A DNA stretch of 64,000 bases from Paraescarpia echinospica (lineage: Eukaryota; Annelida; Polychaeta; Sabellida; Siboglinidae), in assembly GCA_020002185.1 (NCBI GenBank), contig CM034541.1, positions 25,271,402-25,335,401 on the forward strand, written 5' to 3'. Below the pieces are notes generated by a model. The model ran no database searches and had not been told where the DNA came from. It was given only the letters and a program-made list of their open reading frames with translations. Positions 1 through 10,922 of this stretch are shown in pieces (positions within the stretch are counted from its first letter, which is position 1; every line of letters begins with the position of its first letter). The position numbers and the translations under genes are program-made.

Positions 1-535
1 CCTTTCAAAGGATTGTTTGACTGGAAATGAAAACGTTGCAACCCACAAAGTATTGTTTCTTGGGTAACACTTGACATTAGCATTGTAATCAGCCAAGATG
101 CATGGTATTGTCTAATTACACAAGAGTTACACAAAATTGTGATAACTGCTGATGGCCATGTAACTTTCTAATTTTGCAACAGTCGAGCTCCTTTTTATTT
201 TTCAAAACTGTTCTCAAAGTAGACATGATACAAATTTATCAAAAATGGAGTCTGATAACATATTGTTGAGCAACACAGACAAGGCAGATACTAAACCATT
301 TGACAATACAAACATTACTTTGGTTTCTTTTCTCAATTATGTGGTTGAGACCTGGCTAACAAACGTAATTCCTGTCAACACACTCTTGCTCACAAATGTT
401 TGTTCTAATTCCAACAAGCAACTTCAATCTTCCTCTGCTAACCTGTTATGTTGGAAAGTTTTGTTCATTCAAACACATATTAATATGTGTCCGGTAGAAT
501 AAGATCCATTGTAACTACATTTGTGTCTTTGTCAG
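1..535. other. Upstream non-coding stretch before first zinc-finger exon
   Basis: AT-rich sequence with no recognised domain. It ends in a splice acceptor (pyrimidine-rich TTTGTGTCTTTGTCAG, AG at 534-535). It is best read as intron between a shared 5' part of the zinc-finger gene, outside the window to the left, and the first alternative last exon. Confidence 0.6.
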
Positions 536-952
536 GTGTGCATCATTGCTGACCCTGCCAGCCGTCAACAGTTTGGAACGTTTACAAATCAGGCAAGAAC
601 TATTCCTGCAGTTAGTGAAAGAAACCAGGAGAATTGTAACGGGACATATGAACGGTGTCCTGTAAGGACTGAATACAGACGCAAGCGCTTTCTCTGTATG
701 CAGTGCAAACGTACATTTGCATGGAAAGGTGGATTGAATGAACATGTTAAATTTACACATCAGAAACAAACCAGATACCAGTGCAAGACTTGTGGAAAAG
801 GCTTCAACCGTCCGTCGCACTTTGATGACCATCTTGCCACTCACACTGGTGTCAAGCGAAATGTCTGTCCTATATGCCAGAGTAATTTTACTTACAAACA
901 AACCCTTACAGCACACATTTTACATTTGCATCCAAATGAAGTTCCACGGTAG
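536..952 (+). CDS. Alternative last exon A, three C2H2 fingers
   Basis: A 138-codon exon tail with three C2H2 zinc fingers: residues 54-75 (C54, C57, H70, H75), 83-103 (C83, C86, H99, H103) and 111-132 (C111, C114, H127, H132), ending six residues later at TAG. The exon opens after TGTCTTTGTCAG in frame 0. No plausible start codon exists, so it must be spliced to an upstream exon. It is a paralogue of exon B at 2754: same acceptor context, same order of fingers, and the same linker of the form TG-x-KRNVC before the last finger. Compared with B it has lost most of the first finger; only two cysteines (34 and 41) remain near that place. C2H2 fingers of this kind normally bind DNA in the nucleus. 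The parent gene is inferred to be a BTB/zinc-finger type transcription factor, but no BTB domain is visible here. Confidence 0.85.
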   Translation: MCIIADPASRQQFGTFTNQARTIPAVSERNQENCNGTYERCPVRTEYRRKRFLCMQCKRTFAWKGGLNEHVKFTHQKQTRYQCKTCGKGFNRPSHFDDHLATHTGVKRNVCPICQSNFTYKQTLTAHILHLHPNEVPR

Positions 953-2753
953 TAGTTAGAGTGTAGTTAATTTAAATCCCAAACTGGTTGTCCTATTGAA
1001 ATATTCCTGGGTAGCACGGAGAGTGGAATGAGGGCAATGAAAGATGTTACCTCTAAAAATTTGCAAGATTGTGTAAGTGTACTTAGTTCTCAGTAGTATG
1101 TTGGAGTGAAATGGCTGTTGGTTAAACGTGGTTGAAATAATAATGTACAGCAGCTGATTAATAATTCTAACTGCAGATTTTTTGTAGCGGTTAAATTAAT
1201 TATCTTGGATGAAGATGTTCATATGTTTGCCCAGATTTATACAGTGGTGCTGCTTTCAGGCCAGGACTACTGATAACAGCGACAAGAAAACCGTAATAGT
1301 AGTGAAATATTTCAAGTAGTAACTGTTTTAGGTAAACATAAATTCAAGTTCAGTAGGTTGTTAGACATAAATATCAACCTGAAGCCAGATGGTGCCAATG
1401 TGTTAATGATGGCGGCTAGGTCTTTACATAGCAGCAGACACTTGAACAGTGTGACTGACCACTGCTTGCTAAAAGGAATCTATAAGTATTATTAATTAAT
1501 ATGCCAACTTTGCAGTATTGTAACAGTGTCGCTTCCCAGGTGCAGAGGTCTACTTGTCTCTTCCCATATTCATTGACTGCTTGCTTTGGCCTTTGATCTG
1601 CCAACTGGCGATGTGTCACTATTAAAACATCAACAATAATTAAATTTACATTTATTTAGGGATGGTTTCATATTAAAGTTTGCAAAGTCCAGACAATTGT
1701 TATCCATTTTAATATTGGTTCAGCTACCTCCCTCTCCCACATATAGGTGGTATAGGACAAGATTTTATGAAACAGAATGGCATCAATTGCATTATCATGT
1801 TTCATTAGATAGGTGGCACCACTGTAGCAATATAATATACTTTCCTCCAATACGTAGTGCCGACAAAACCAACCCTGTGTCATTTTGGCACTTTGTAAAC
1901 GTATGCGACCGCACCTTATTTCAATGTGTACAGTATGCTATGCTTTTCTAGAGGGTCTTTTTCCTGCCTGAGAGAATCGAGTTGTGGTCAACCATCCATA
2001 TGGTGCAATTGTAAATTAAGTTAAGATTAAAATCTGTAAAGGTGATGACTGCTGCCCTTGGCTTGTTGCTTCATGCTTGTAAGTTAGTTCAATAATAATA
2101 GAAAGGGTTACAATAGTAAGTAAATGATACGAGTCTTACGTTGTAGTGTAGTTGACCCAGTTGTGGCCGTGTGGAGTATGCAGTAAATAAGAATATAATA
2201 ATGGATTTGTTTTACACAAGACATTTATTATGTCGTGAATAGTTATGTTACATTGCCATTAACGACAGCTATCGATATCTTGTTTTTAATTAAGACTAGA
2301 TGGTTGTATCCTGACTTTTTAAATGGAGGGGGTCTAGAGCTCCACAGGTAACAGTTTGTGTCATTGGATGTCTCCAATGTATCTTTCTCATACGTGTGTA
2401 ACATGAAACAACATTGTCTTTACTTGACAAGTCTGGAAGTTCTGGTGTTTGGCTTGTTTTATTGGCAGTAGACATTACCTCACAAGAAATTTGGTTTCAA
2501 GTCAGAATATTTCGGCTGTATCATACATCTTTCATAGTGGACTGGCTTACTTGCATCACATGATACTGGTCGTGTGACACACTTGAAGCAAAGCGCCCCA
2601 TTCCACTGACAGAGGCTTTGCAATACAGCCAAAATATTCAGAATCGAAAAAAAATTCTTGTGATGTAATGAAATGATAAATGAAATATTGTCACTGCAGT
2701 GTGTCCACACTGAACATGATTTCAACTGACCGTAGTGTTTGTGTCTTTGCCAG
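953..2753. other. Non-coding spacer between exons A and B
   Basis: 3' flank of exon A and intron before exon B. No coding signal. It contains a diverged short repeat at about 1745-1890 that recurs inverted near 9970-10115. The stretch ends in the acceptor TGTGTCTTTGCCAG. Confidence 0.6.
1745..1890 (+). repeat. Short dispersed repeat, copy 1
   Basis: Shares a diverged core (GCATCAAT, then TAGATAGGTGGCACCACTGT, then AGCAAT) with the reverse strand of 9970-10115. The match was made by eye and is imperfect. Boundaries and family are unknown. Confidence 0.4.
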
Positions 2754-3236
2754 GTGGGCGCCGGGGGTCCTGCTAGCTGGTTGCCAACTGGACAGGGTGG
2801 ACAGTTGCTAACTACTAAAGAGGCAGAGGCAGCACTGGCCCGGCGCAGGCAAACACACGGACACTACAAGCACGAGAATATGCACAAGTGTCACGTGTGC
2901 GGCTTGGTCTTTCCAGAGAAGACCGACTTGTGGTATCATGTTAAACTCGATCATTCTAAGCATAGACGCTTTGTGTGCCCGTATTGCCAGTGTACACTTG
3001 CCAGTCAGGGAGGCTTGAACCAGCACGTGAAACACATACACGAGAAGCTGGCCAGGTACCAGTGTGAGACATGTGGCAAGGGCTACTCCAGTCGTTTGAA
3101 CTACTACGATCATCTTGCAGCCCACACAGGCGCCAAGCGAAACGTCTGCACTGTGTGTCATAAACAATTTACGTTTAAACACAGCTTGAAGTTACATTTT
3201 GTACGACATCATCCAGAGGCTGAACCACCTACATAG
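2754..3236 (+). CDS. Alternative last exon B, four C2H2 fingers
   Basis: A 160-codon exon tail with four C2H2 fingers: C46/C49/H62/H67, C75/C78/H91/H96, C104/C107/H120/H124 and C132/C135/H148/H153. It ends at TAG seven residues after the last finger. The acceptor TTTGTGTCTTTGCCAG leads straight into frame 0, as in exon A. The two N-terminal codons (V-G against V-C) and the common P-A-S motif near residues 6-9 also align with A, so A and B are a tandem duplicate pair. A glycine-rich, then Ala/Arg-rich leader (residues 1-40) precedes the fingers. An AATAAA polyadenylation signal at 3576 lies about 340 bases after the stop. Nuclear, DNA-binding by family. The rest of the protein is encoded to the left of the window. 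Confidence 0.9.
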   Translation: MGAGGPASWLPTGQGGQLLTTKEAEAALARRRQTHGHYKHENMHKCHVCGLVFPEKTDLWYHVKLDHSKHRRFVCPYCQCTLASQGGLNQHVKHIHEKLARYQCETCGKGYSSRLNYYDHLAAHTGAKRNVCTVCHKQFTFKHSLKLHFVRHHPEAEPPT

Positions 3237-3575
3237 GTCATGTAAATGGGATCGGTTTGCTTTTTTTTTCTTCAAAAGCTGTCGCAGATTTGTGAATGTA
3301 TGATTCTGTGAGATACTATAAAACAGTCAGTTCCCGTGTGTTTAGATGTCACCAATTTGTGAATGTGTGTATTTTCTTCTTATAGTTATCTTGGCAAACA
3401 AATTAAGTTAGTAAAATGCGATATATTCGTTTTCATTATTTTACGAAACGTACGTTTGTATTTCATCCTCAAAGTTTAAATGGAAACTTGTATATGATGT
3501 TGGAGTATATTCGTCAAAGAGGGTTGTAGCAAAGTCTGAAATGTTTATGGCAGATTTGTTATACATATGATATAA

Positions 3576-3581
3576 AATAAA
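3576..3581 (+). terminator. AATAAA polyadenylation signal after exon B
   Basis: Canonical hexamer about 340 bases after the stop of exon B, on the same strand. It fits B being a last exon with its own 3' UTR. Confidence 0.5.
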
Positions 3582-4170
3582 ATTTGTATCTTTTTGGTCA
3601 AAACTCAGTATATCTGTAGAGCAAGCACTGTCAGTCCACCTAGTGGGAAGAATGGCGTGTGGTGCTGATTCACTGAAAAGAATATATTTCATTTTAGTAA
3701 AAGGGACAGATGGTGTTTATTACATTTTGAAAATAGACCTCATTTGTACATATAATTTAATAGGGATATGTCATGTTTTGGTGTAAATTAAATATTGAAC
3801 TCAACATGTGGTTGAACATATATGTGGTCCCTGTTTGGGCAAAATTTAATCAGTGGTGTTTATCGCATTTTGTCCAGAACCCATCAAGTTCACATGATCT
3901 GTTTATATGTCACAAATTTGTGACTTGTATCTAAATGTCTTTGGCTTATTTTGGACAAACTTGTTGCTTATTTTGTGAAGTTGTGTGGCCAAATATATGC
4001 ACTATTGCATCTATGCATACTCTGATACACACTTGGCTCTATCAGACCTTAGTTCAGTTAGGTTTCAGTAATGCACAGGGTTGTTGTGGTCTTACAAATC
4101 ATTGTAATTTTATGATGTATTGATTTTGGAGTGATTAAAACCAATGTTCTGATGATGGCTGTTGGCAATG

Positions 4171-4388
4171 GATTGTTCACATTGTGCACATCTTATATAC
4201 CCGGTATTTCTCATATCCTCATTAGATTGTTCACATTGTGCACGTCTTATATACCCGGTATTTCTCATATCCTCATTAGATTGTTCACATTGTGCACGTC
4301 TTATATACCCGGTATTTCTCATATCCTCATTAGATTGTTCACATTGTGCACGTCTTATATACCTGGTATTTTTCATATCCTCATTAGA
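4171..4388. repeat. 54-bp minisatellite, four copies
   Basis: Four near-identical 54-bp units beginning GATTGTTCACATTGTGCAC. Because 54 is divisible by three the array is open in several frames on both strands, which makes spurious ORFs. It lies in the non-coding interval between exons B and C. Confidence 0.95.
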
Positions 4389-4938
4389 ATATGTGTTTTC
4401 ACATTTGAACATTTATTAGTGCAGTGGAACCCTTTAAGACAGTCACCTCTCCAAAACAGTTACCCCTTGAAAACCACAGTCTGTTTGATATTTCTTTACA
4501 TTTGTTCAATTTTATCACGTGGGTCACAAGTTGTGAGTGCATCTCTCATTTTATGATTTAACATTCTGTGGGTAAAAAAACCTTGGCAAAACGTGATATT
4601 GGTTGTTGTTTTTCCTTGCTAAATCTCTCTAAAGGCCTATAGTTGGGTATTGGTTTTTCACAATTCAGTTGTTTTGACAAATGATTATTTTCACAATTGT
4701 AACACTCATAGCTTGTGACATATATCCGGTAAGAAATAAACTGGATCTCGTGCGTTGCATGTCACACACGTTATCTCGGTCAGTCACAATCACAAGCATT
4801 ACCTTCTTGAGCATCTGATCATAAAATGAAACTGTGAGACCTTACTTTTGTAGATTACCATTTATTCCAAATTTCAAGATGCCGTTTAATGGAACTATGT
4901 TTTTAGACACAGCTTTTTGGGTTTGTTGGTAAGGCTTC

Positions 4939-5632
4939 GCAGGCCTCGATATTAGTACTGGCCCGGCACCTTTTTTGAGGCTGTCGGGCCAGTTTTCATA
5001 TTTTACTTGCCACTGGTTTCAGTCCGATCGACCATCATTGTGTTTCCGGTAAACCGACCCTACCTAGAAAAATAGGACAACCCTAAATCCTAATCTTTTT
5101 ATTTGATATTTAAATCAATGATTGTTTTGTTACATTTTTGTTATAACTAATTAAATAACGGCAAACTCGGTCATGTGTATATGATGACATGTATGCACTG
5201 CCAAACTCATTTGTATCCTCCCAATAAGCGGTCTTGTTACACATTGGCTACGAATGGCAGGCAATCTCAACTGTCTGCATGACAAAACACTAGTGCATAT
5301 AATATTCCATAATGGAAAGGCATCAAGGAAATTTGTTATACTGTCAAACATTTTATAATATTGCTAAAGACCATTGCTGCAGCAGTGGATCTTGTAATAC
5401 AATTGTGCCTTGGGCAGAACGAGAGCAAGTCGCTGTCTTAATTTAGTAAACGATATGTACAAATAAGAACTTCGGAAAAGTCCGCATGACATCTCTCCAA
5501 GCGAACCTTAGACTTTGTGGACTTTTTCAGTGAAGTATCAACATATTTTTTTAACAAAATCTGGGCCAGCAACTTTTCAAATCTACTGGCACCCTGGGCC
5601 AGTAGATACAAAACCTTAATGTCAAGGTCTGC
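4939..5632. mobile_element. TIR element, non-autonomous, ~0.7 kb
   Basis: The left end (GCAGGCCTCGATATTA, followed by ACTGGCCC) matches the reverse complement of the right end (GCAGACCTTGACATTA, followed after a short gap by ACTGGCCC). Imperfect terminal inverted repeats of about 16 bases, with an inner inverted ACTGGCCC block, indicate a DNA-transposon-derived element. There is no coding capacity. Superfamily not determined. Confidence 0.55.
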
Positions 5633-6216
5633 TTGTTACTTGTGAATCTGCTGTACCGCAATGTACTTTCGATGCGACATGTAACATGTAGAACTTGTAC
5701 TTCAGTGTCTAGTTCATTATGTTTGGTTGCCTTTGAAAATCAAAGAAACATGTTGTTTTCAATGGAGGAGAAGTAGTTGGTGTTTTAGTAATAGTGCAGT
5801 GACCTATTATTTGTTGGTTTCTTTGTATTATACCATTAATTGTATGTAAGCTGAGTTTTTTTCGAGGGAGGGTGCTAGACCAAGGAATGGTCTAGAAATT
5901 TCCCAGTATTATAAACTTGAGTAAGCACACATTACGGTTAGTTGGTAGTACTAGTGTAGTCCTGACATTTCAACCGAGTTTATTATATATAGAATTCTTT
6001 TTCTCCATTTATTGTATTAATTTGTGACCAAACAGACACCTGGTACTATCAGTTTCCTTCCACAATGTTAAATAACAAGATGACAAGCCATTCAACCTTG
6101 ACCAAACTTACAGGCCAAAAAATTCTGGGCAGAACAAAACCCATATATTAACCATCCCATTTTAAAGAGGGATTACACACTGAGTGTTTTAAACTTCTTT
6201 CTCTCTCCTGTGTCAG

Positions 6217-6540
6217 ATCATGGGACCCATAGAGATATTCAAAAGTATGTTTGTCAAACCAACAAAGCAGCAAGATACAGTAGACATCCAGCCTGCTGCT
6301 TTCTCATCTTCCACTGATGCTGTCCTACCTCCTGAAGATGATACACTCTCATCGGCATCAAGGAAGCAGGGGCAATACAGGCAGCGTATGAAGGAGCAAC
6401 CGTATTTATACAAACACTTCAAAGCATCAGAAGCAGAACGCCCCAGAGGACAAGTCAAAGAGAACAGACTAGACTTCGGCAGCATAAGTGTACAGAAAAG
6501 AAGAGGGATAGTCTCTCCGAACGAAGACACCAAGAACTAG
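6217..6540 (+). CDS. Terminal exon C without zinc finger
   Basis: A 107-codon tail opening in frame 0 after a strong acceptor (TTCTTTCTCTCTCCTGTGTCAG) and ending in TAG, with AATAAA only 23 bases further on (6563). No cysteine/histidine finger and no membrane segment is visible. The sequence is hydrophilic: an N-terminal basic stretch (residues 9-18), an Asp/Ser-rich middle, then a Gln/Arg/Lys-rich stretch. An internal ATG is the second codon, so a separate short protein starting there is possible but unsupported. Strand, position and phase match the neighbouring finger exons, so it may be a fingerless alternative last exon of the same gene. It could equally be the last exon of another gene. 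Family not recognised. Confidence 0.6.
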   Translation: MMGPIEIFKSMFVKPTKQQDTVDIQPAAFSSSTDAVLPPEDDTLSSASRKQGQYRQRMKEQPYLYKHFKASEAERPRGQVKENRLDFGSISVQKRRGIVSPNEDTKN

Positions 6541-6562
6541 AGTGGTTGTTATAGAAAAACGG

Positions 6563-6568
6563 AATAAA
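6563..6568 (+). terminator. AATAAA polyadenylation signal after exon C
   Basis: Canonical hexamer 23 bases after the exon C stop; supports a very short 3' UTR. Confidence 0.6.
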
Positions 6569-7499
6569 GAACCTTCACAATTGAGAGATATAAAATTACT
6601 TTGAATGATGACAATTACATTTAAATACCGACATTGTTCCCAAGAATGTTCTGGATCAATGACTGGACGGGATGTTTTGTTGTGGGGCTAAAGGGATTTA
6701 TCTGTCTTGTTCCTCTGGAAAGAGGGTCCACATATATCCCAGTTACCCCTGCTCTCTCCTATTGCTCCAGGCATTTGTAACATTGTCAATTTAGAAGTTG
6801 ATAATTTTTACGTTTGCATTGCATTTGCCCAATTAGCCATATTATGATAAAAAATATAAAAAAGAAATTACACTGACCATATTATAGGGCAGTGTGAATC
6901 TAAAAAAGATGATACCAATTATCTTATACATGTATGTAGTATTCTGTAGATATGACATTTACTTGCAATTTATTAGTTTCAAAATAGTTACAGAAGTATG
7001 TATGATAATTTTTACAAGTTTAATAAAAAAAGTTATGCGCCCATGCACACACGCACAGACACATGTGCACTAGCACACACAACATATATAATTATACAAA
7101 ACATACATTTCACAAAATCAGACGAGCAATCATTGTCATAAATAGTCATACTAACAAAATGCCAATACATCCTTCGGATGGCGCTAAATACACACAGCCG
7201 CAGAAAACGGTTTACCGAAGCATTCATACTGGTGTTTGCTAACTCAAGTGATGTAAACTGTCCTCACTAAACGTTTCGAACAATTAATTTATATATGGTA
7301 CAAACCCTAAAACTGATATAAAAACCTTACTTAATCCATTGGGAATTTCTGAAAAAAATGCCATTACCCTTCTTCCAAGGGGCCGTAGATTCACGCCAGC
7401 AAGTTTGGCACGGGATGCAAACCGTCTAGGAACAAAACGTTACTGTCCCCACACGAATAAGCTAGCTTGAATATAGTTAGACGCACCATGCGACCATTA
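6569..7499. other. Spacer after exon C
   Basis: AT-rich, with no recognised gene. A short open stretch at 7288-7467 ends in TGA; its last 35 codons are rich in Arg, Leu and Pro. It has no acceptor, start or known domain and was left uncalled. Confidence 0.4.
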
Positions 7500-7740
7500 T
7501 GAAAGAGGATGGTTAATACCACACAGACAGAGAGAGAGCGGAGAAACATTAAAGTGACTGTAGGAATTCACTGACAGTGACACTCTTTTCTCCGAAGTGT
7601 GTGATAACCGAGTCTCGCGAGGTGAGATATTTAGTGGGGTGGTTAACAATGTAACTGTAAGTTGACATAGTTGTAGATGTGGTATTAATAAAGAAATTAT
7701 ACTACATAGCGTGTTTACTATAGTGGTGACCCTGACGTGA
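7500..7740 (+). mobile_element. Probable 3' part of a Ty3/gypsy LTR and leader
   Basis: A purine-rich AGAGAGAGAG tract, an AATAAA-type signal (TTAATAAAGAAATT near 7688) and then TGGTGACCCTGACGTGATTT at about 7725. That last motif is the kind of LTR/primer-binding-site junction seen in invertebrate Ty3/gypsy elements. It sits about 250 bases before a gag-like start. The 5' boundary of the LTR could not be fixed and no second LTR was found. Confidence 0.5.
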
Positions 7741-7980
7741 TTTGAACACGCAACCTACAATACAACGATGACATTAATGGTGAAGAACAGGCCACCATTG
7801 TTCAGCGCAACGTGTTATCAGCTCTGATGTTACTGACCATCTGGCCACTACCTCGATCAATGCCGAACCCCACAAACCGCGGTACGTAAACAATCTGCAA
7901 ATGGCAACGGCTCTGAAACTCCCAGCGAAGGCTCAATAAAAGCAGAGTTTGAGAATTGTGTGACCCAGCACCATTGATAA

Positions 7981-8127
7981 GATGATCTCTCTAACAGAAC
8001 AGCAGGTGGAGCAGGTTAAGGCCGACCTGGCTGCCACACAAGCAGTCGCTACTAACAATACCGTTCTAACAGCAGTCAGCGGGTGTCACGGTCGGCGTGC
8101 AGCCAACGGCTACTCCCTTCCTGGTTA
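7981..8127 (+). pseudogene. Ty3/gypsy gag N-terminal remnant
   Basis: An ATG begins a 48-codon frame rich in Gln, Val and Ala, ending in TAA just before element B. The context (LTR/leader before it, gag-like frames after B) makes this the start of the gag gene, cut off by the insertion. It is not functional. Confidence 0.5.
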
Positions 8128-8131
8128 ACTG

Positions 8132-8592
8132 ACCCCCCCCCCCAGCACACTGTTGAACTTCCTGCTTGGTTACATACAAAAAAAAGTGCATTATATTTTT
8201 GAGAAATGATTTTTTACAATGTTCACTTGCTCTGACATAAGTGCATTTGAGTAGTCAGATTTCTAGATGTGATTGTAGCAGCTGTTGACAGTAAAATGGT
8301 GTCTTTTTAGCTGATTTTACTAAGCGGAAGGGTATCTGGCAGCAATTTGGCTAGTTGACACTTTAGCCGGATTACTGCCTGCATGCATTTGTAAATATTG
8401 ACGGGTGTCATACATACAGGCATTTTGCAAGAGCTAGAGATATTAGATTTTGACTAAAATCGACCAGCATGTCAATGAGATGATAATAACAGCAGGTGGG
8501 AAGTTTAAGAAACTTTATAGGTCACGTTTTCTTATAATCACACAAAACATTAACATGGTCGCCAATGGGAAAACTGACAGTGTGCTGAGCCC
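8132..8592 (+). mobile_element. Element B copy 1, inserted in gag remnant
   Basis: A ~460-bp TIR element. The left end here is a poly-C run followed by CAGCACACTG; the right end is CAGTGTGCTGAGCCC, the inverse of GGGNTCAGCACACTG seen in the other copies. Five copies occur in the window: + at 8132, 52867 and 54242; - at 15832 and 43090. The interior holds a frame of about 48 codons that stays open in several copies (8450 on, 54554 on) but has no recognised domain. It separates the gag start from the rest of gag. Superfamily unknown; two other copies show 4-bp target duplications. Confidence 0.85.
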
Positions 8593-8594
8593 TA

Positions 8595-9560
8595 ACGCTG
8601 TGGCAGTTAAGCTGCCCGCCGTGTGGCCGGACAACCCCGCGAAGTCGTTCCTGCACTGCATTCAGGCAATGCTAGCGGTGGAGTCGGATGTGGTGATGGA
8701 CTTAATGTTGAAAGACCCCCATCTCCTACTGCCTGCGACGAGCTGAAGGCCACGTACCTGGAGCATCGTCCCCCCCAGGCACCGCAGAGAGCGTGTAACG
8801 ACTGCGCGCTTTGGGGCCGTTGACCGCCGACCAGGAGCCATCCGATCTGCTGCGCCTCATTGAGCGGATTCTGGGCCGGTCGATCGAAGGCGATGTCACT
8901 GCGACGGAGGAGTTCTTGACGCGTCTTCCGTCGCAGATGCAGCTAATCGTCCGGACGCAAACCGACATGTCCGTAGAGCAGCTAGCGAAGATGGCAGACA
9001 GACTGGCCAGTATGCCCACTCTACAAAGTGGGGGTGCACTGTTCAACGTTGACACAGTTACTCTGAACACGCTGGCTCGACAGCTAGAAACGCTCACGAT
9101 GTGCAATGAAAAGCTGTATGCGGAGGTGGCTGAGTTGAAGAGAGCAGCCGCTGCATATGGCGGCAGTCGCACCAGGATGTACTGCGGCCTGAACAGATTG
9201 GAAATATGCTGGTACCATGAGGCATGGGGTGCCAAGGTAAACAAGTGTGTGGAAGGCTGCCGTCAAGCAGGAAACGCCCGTGCAGGTCGTTTGTGGCGAC
9301 CACCAACCTGCAACGTACCAACAGGCGCCTGCTAACTATTGTGAATTCAGTGTCCAAGATAAGTTATCTGATAGGCACTCGGGCAGAAGTCAGCGTTTGC
9401 CGCCACGCCTGGAGGACCGTCGTATCCGTCTTCCAACATGCAGCTGCTGGTAGCCAACGGCTCGTCTATCCAGATGTTTGCTGGGCAGTCAGTTCGGGTG
9501 AAACTTGGTTTGGAAAACAGTCGTGTGGAACTTCACAGTTGCTGAAGTTATCAAACCAAT
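8595..9560 (+). pseudogene. Ty3/gypsy gag-protease remnant
   Basis: Degenerate coding sequence in three successive frames. It opens with a gag-type motif (VKLPAVWPDNP), then continues after two frameshifts (near 8745 and 8815) through an alpha-helical gag region. Next comes a Cys/His knuckle-like segment (C-W-Y-H, then K-C, then C) near 9205-9265. Beyond that a protease-like stretch shows the remains of an aspartic protease active site (I-G-T-R-A-E-V in place of the usual D-T-G-A), then a SNMQLL-type segment in another frame. No reverse transcriptase or integrase follows. Non-functional fragment of a metavirus-like retroelement. The element B insertion near its start is younger than the gag sequence. 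Confidence 0.75.
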
Positions 9561-9969
9561 AATTATATATAATAATTATTTGTTGCTACACATTATATAG
9601 AGGCATGGTGATTTCGTGTTTAATTTTTAAACAAAAGTTGCATTGGTTCAGTTTATTTAGTGGCTATTTATTATGTATGCAATGTACAAAAAAGAATTCT
9701 TCATTATAAATGTGAAACTTAAACACTTGTTGATCATTCATTATAATAGTTTGTCTTATTCATTCTCAGTTTGCTGGGACTTGTTGATGTCACAATGAAG
9801 GGATGCACAGTTGCTTGTTTGTAGTATCAGCAGCAGTAGTCTATAGTTTAGTTGCTTCAAGGGAACTTAATAACTAACTAGTCATGTATGGTCATTGTGG
9901 ATCTGAGGATTCAAAGCAGGAATTTACCTGTTGTAGTTGAATTTGTAAAGTTCAAATCTTAACATGTAC

Positions 9970-10115
9970 AGCACTATGTATCGGTAATCGTCACAACATA
10001 TATTGTAAGGAAATAAATTGCTACAGCGATGCCATCTATCGAGTAGAACTGATATTAATGCACATTGATGCTGTTCTGGATCAGAATCAGACAGCGTGAT
10101 GGGAAATAGCTTGGG
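9970..10115 (-). repeat. Short dispersed repeat, copy 2 (inverted)
   Basis: The reverse strand resembles 1745-1890, most clearly in GATGGCATCGCTGTAGCAAT. Diverged, boundaries uncertain. Confidence 0.4.
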
Positions 10116-10922
10116 AACCATATCACGTCAGTCGAACCTGACTTGGCTCTTTTGGAAGTTTTGTAAGCCATTTTGGATCGTTCAAAATATTGCTTTCCAC
10201 ACCACGTATTTTAGGGGTGGGTTGGGAACTTGGAGTGTAACCCAATATGAAACACTATGTTCTGCTGGATAATGTGGTAGCCGTGACTTCCGGGTAATGT
10301 TCCACAGGTTTGTTATTTTTGGATACTCGCGTGACTCGATGCGAGTTTTTTTGAAATATAAATTTAAAATGTAAAATGGCGAATAAAAATTGTAGTTAAA
10401 ACACTTCACTGTCCTTAAATATTATGTGGCGTGAACTGTGGAATTACATCATGTAGTTTGCTGCCTAGCCTCCCAGTTGCTGCTTGAATACTACCAGTGA
10501 AGTGGTATCTGGTGCGGCTGATGGGACGGTGTTCCAGAGACGTGCAGCTGAGGGGGAAAATGAGTGGAGGTGTGTGTCAGTCTTGGGGAGTATGGAATCG
10601 TGAGTTTGTAATGATGTCCTCAGGTGGTTTGCATGTGTGCCTGGTGTTTTTTAGTGGGAGGTGTGATGTCGACAAGGCCACTTATGACTTTGTACACCAT
10701 ACAGACCTTGTCGACTTTTCTTCTGGTTTCAAGCTTTGGAAGCTCAAGTCTGGCAACAAGATTGGTTGATGTTTTTTAACTCTGCTATCTTGTGTGACCA
10801 ACCCTAAGTTGTATAACTGTTGACATGATATATCATACGTATGTATAACATCCATTCCGATTTTCAAGAATACTGCAACATATGACCAAGTCACCGACCA
10901 TGTCTGTTGATTGCCTCCACAG
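10116..10922. other. Spacer before exon D
   Basis: No gene or known repeat recognised. It ends in an acceptor (TGTTGATTGCCTCCACAG). Confidence 0.5.

Noticed and set aside
245..502. 85-codon ATG frame before exon A as the shared 5' exon
   Set aside because: No acceptor, no donor at a sensible end, no recognisable domain; composition like surrounding non-coding DNA.
4110..4556. ORFs on both strands over the 54-bp repeat
   Set aside because: Created by a repeat whose unit is divisible by three; no start context or domain.
7288..7467. Arg-rich 59-codon open stretch
   Set aside because: No start, acceptor or known family; could not be told from chance.
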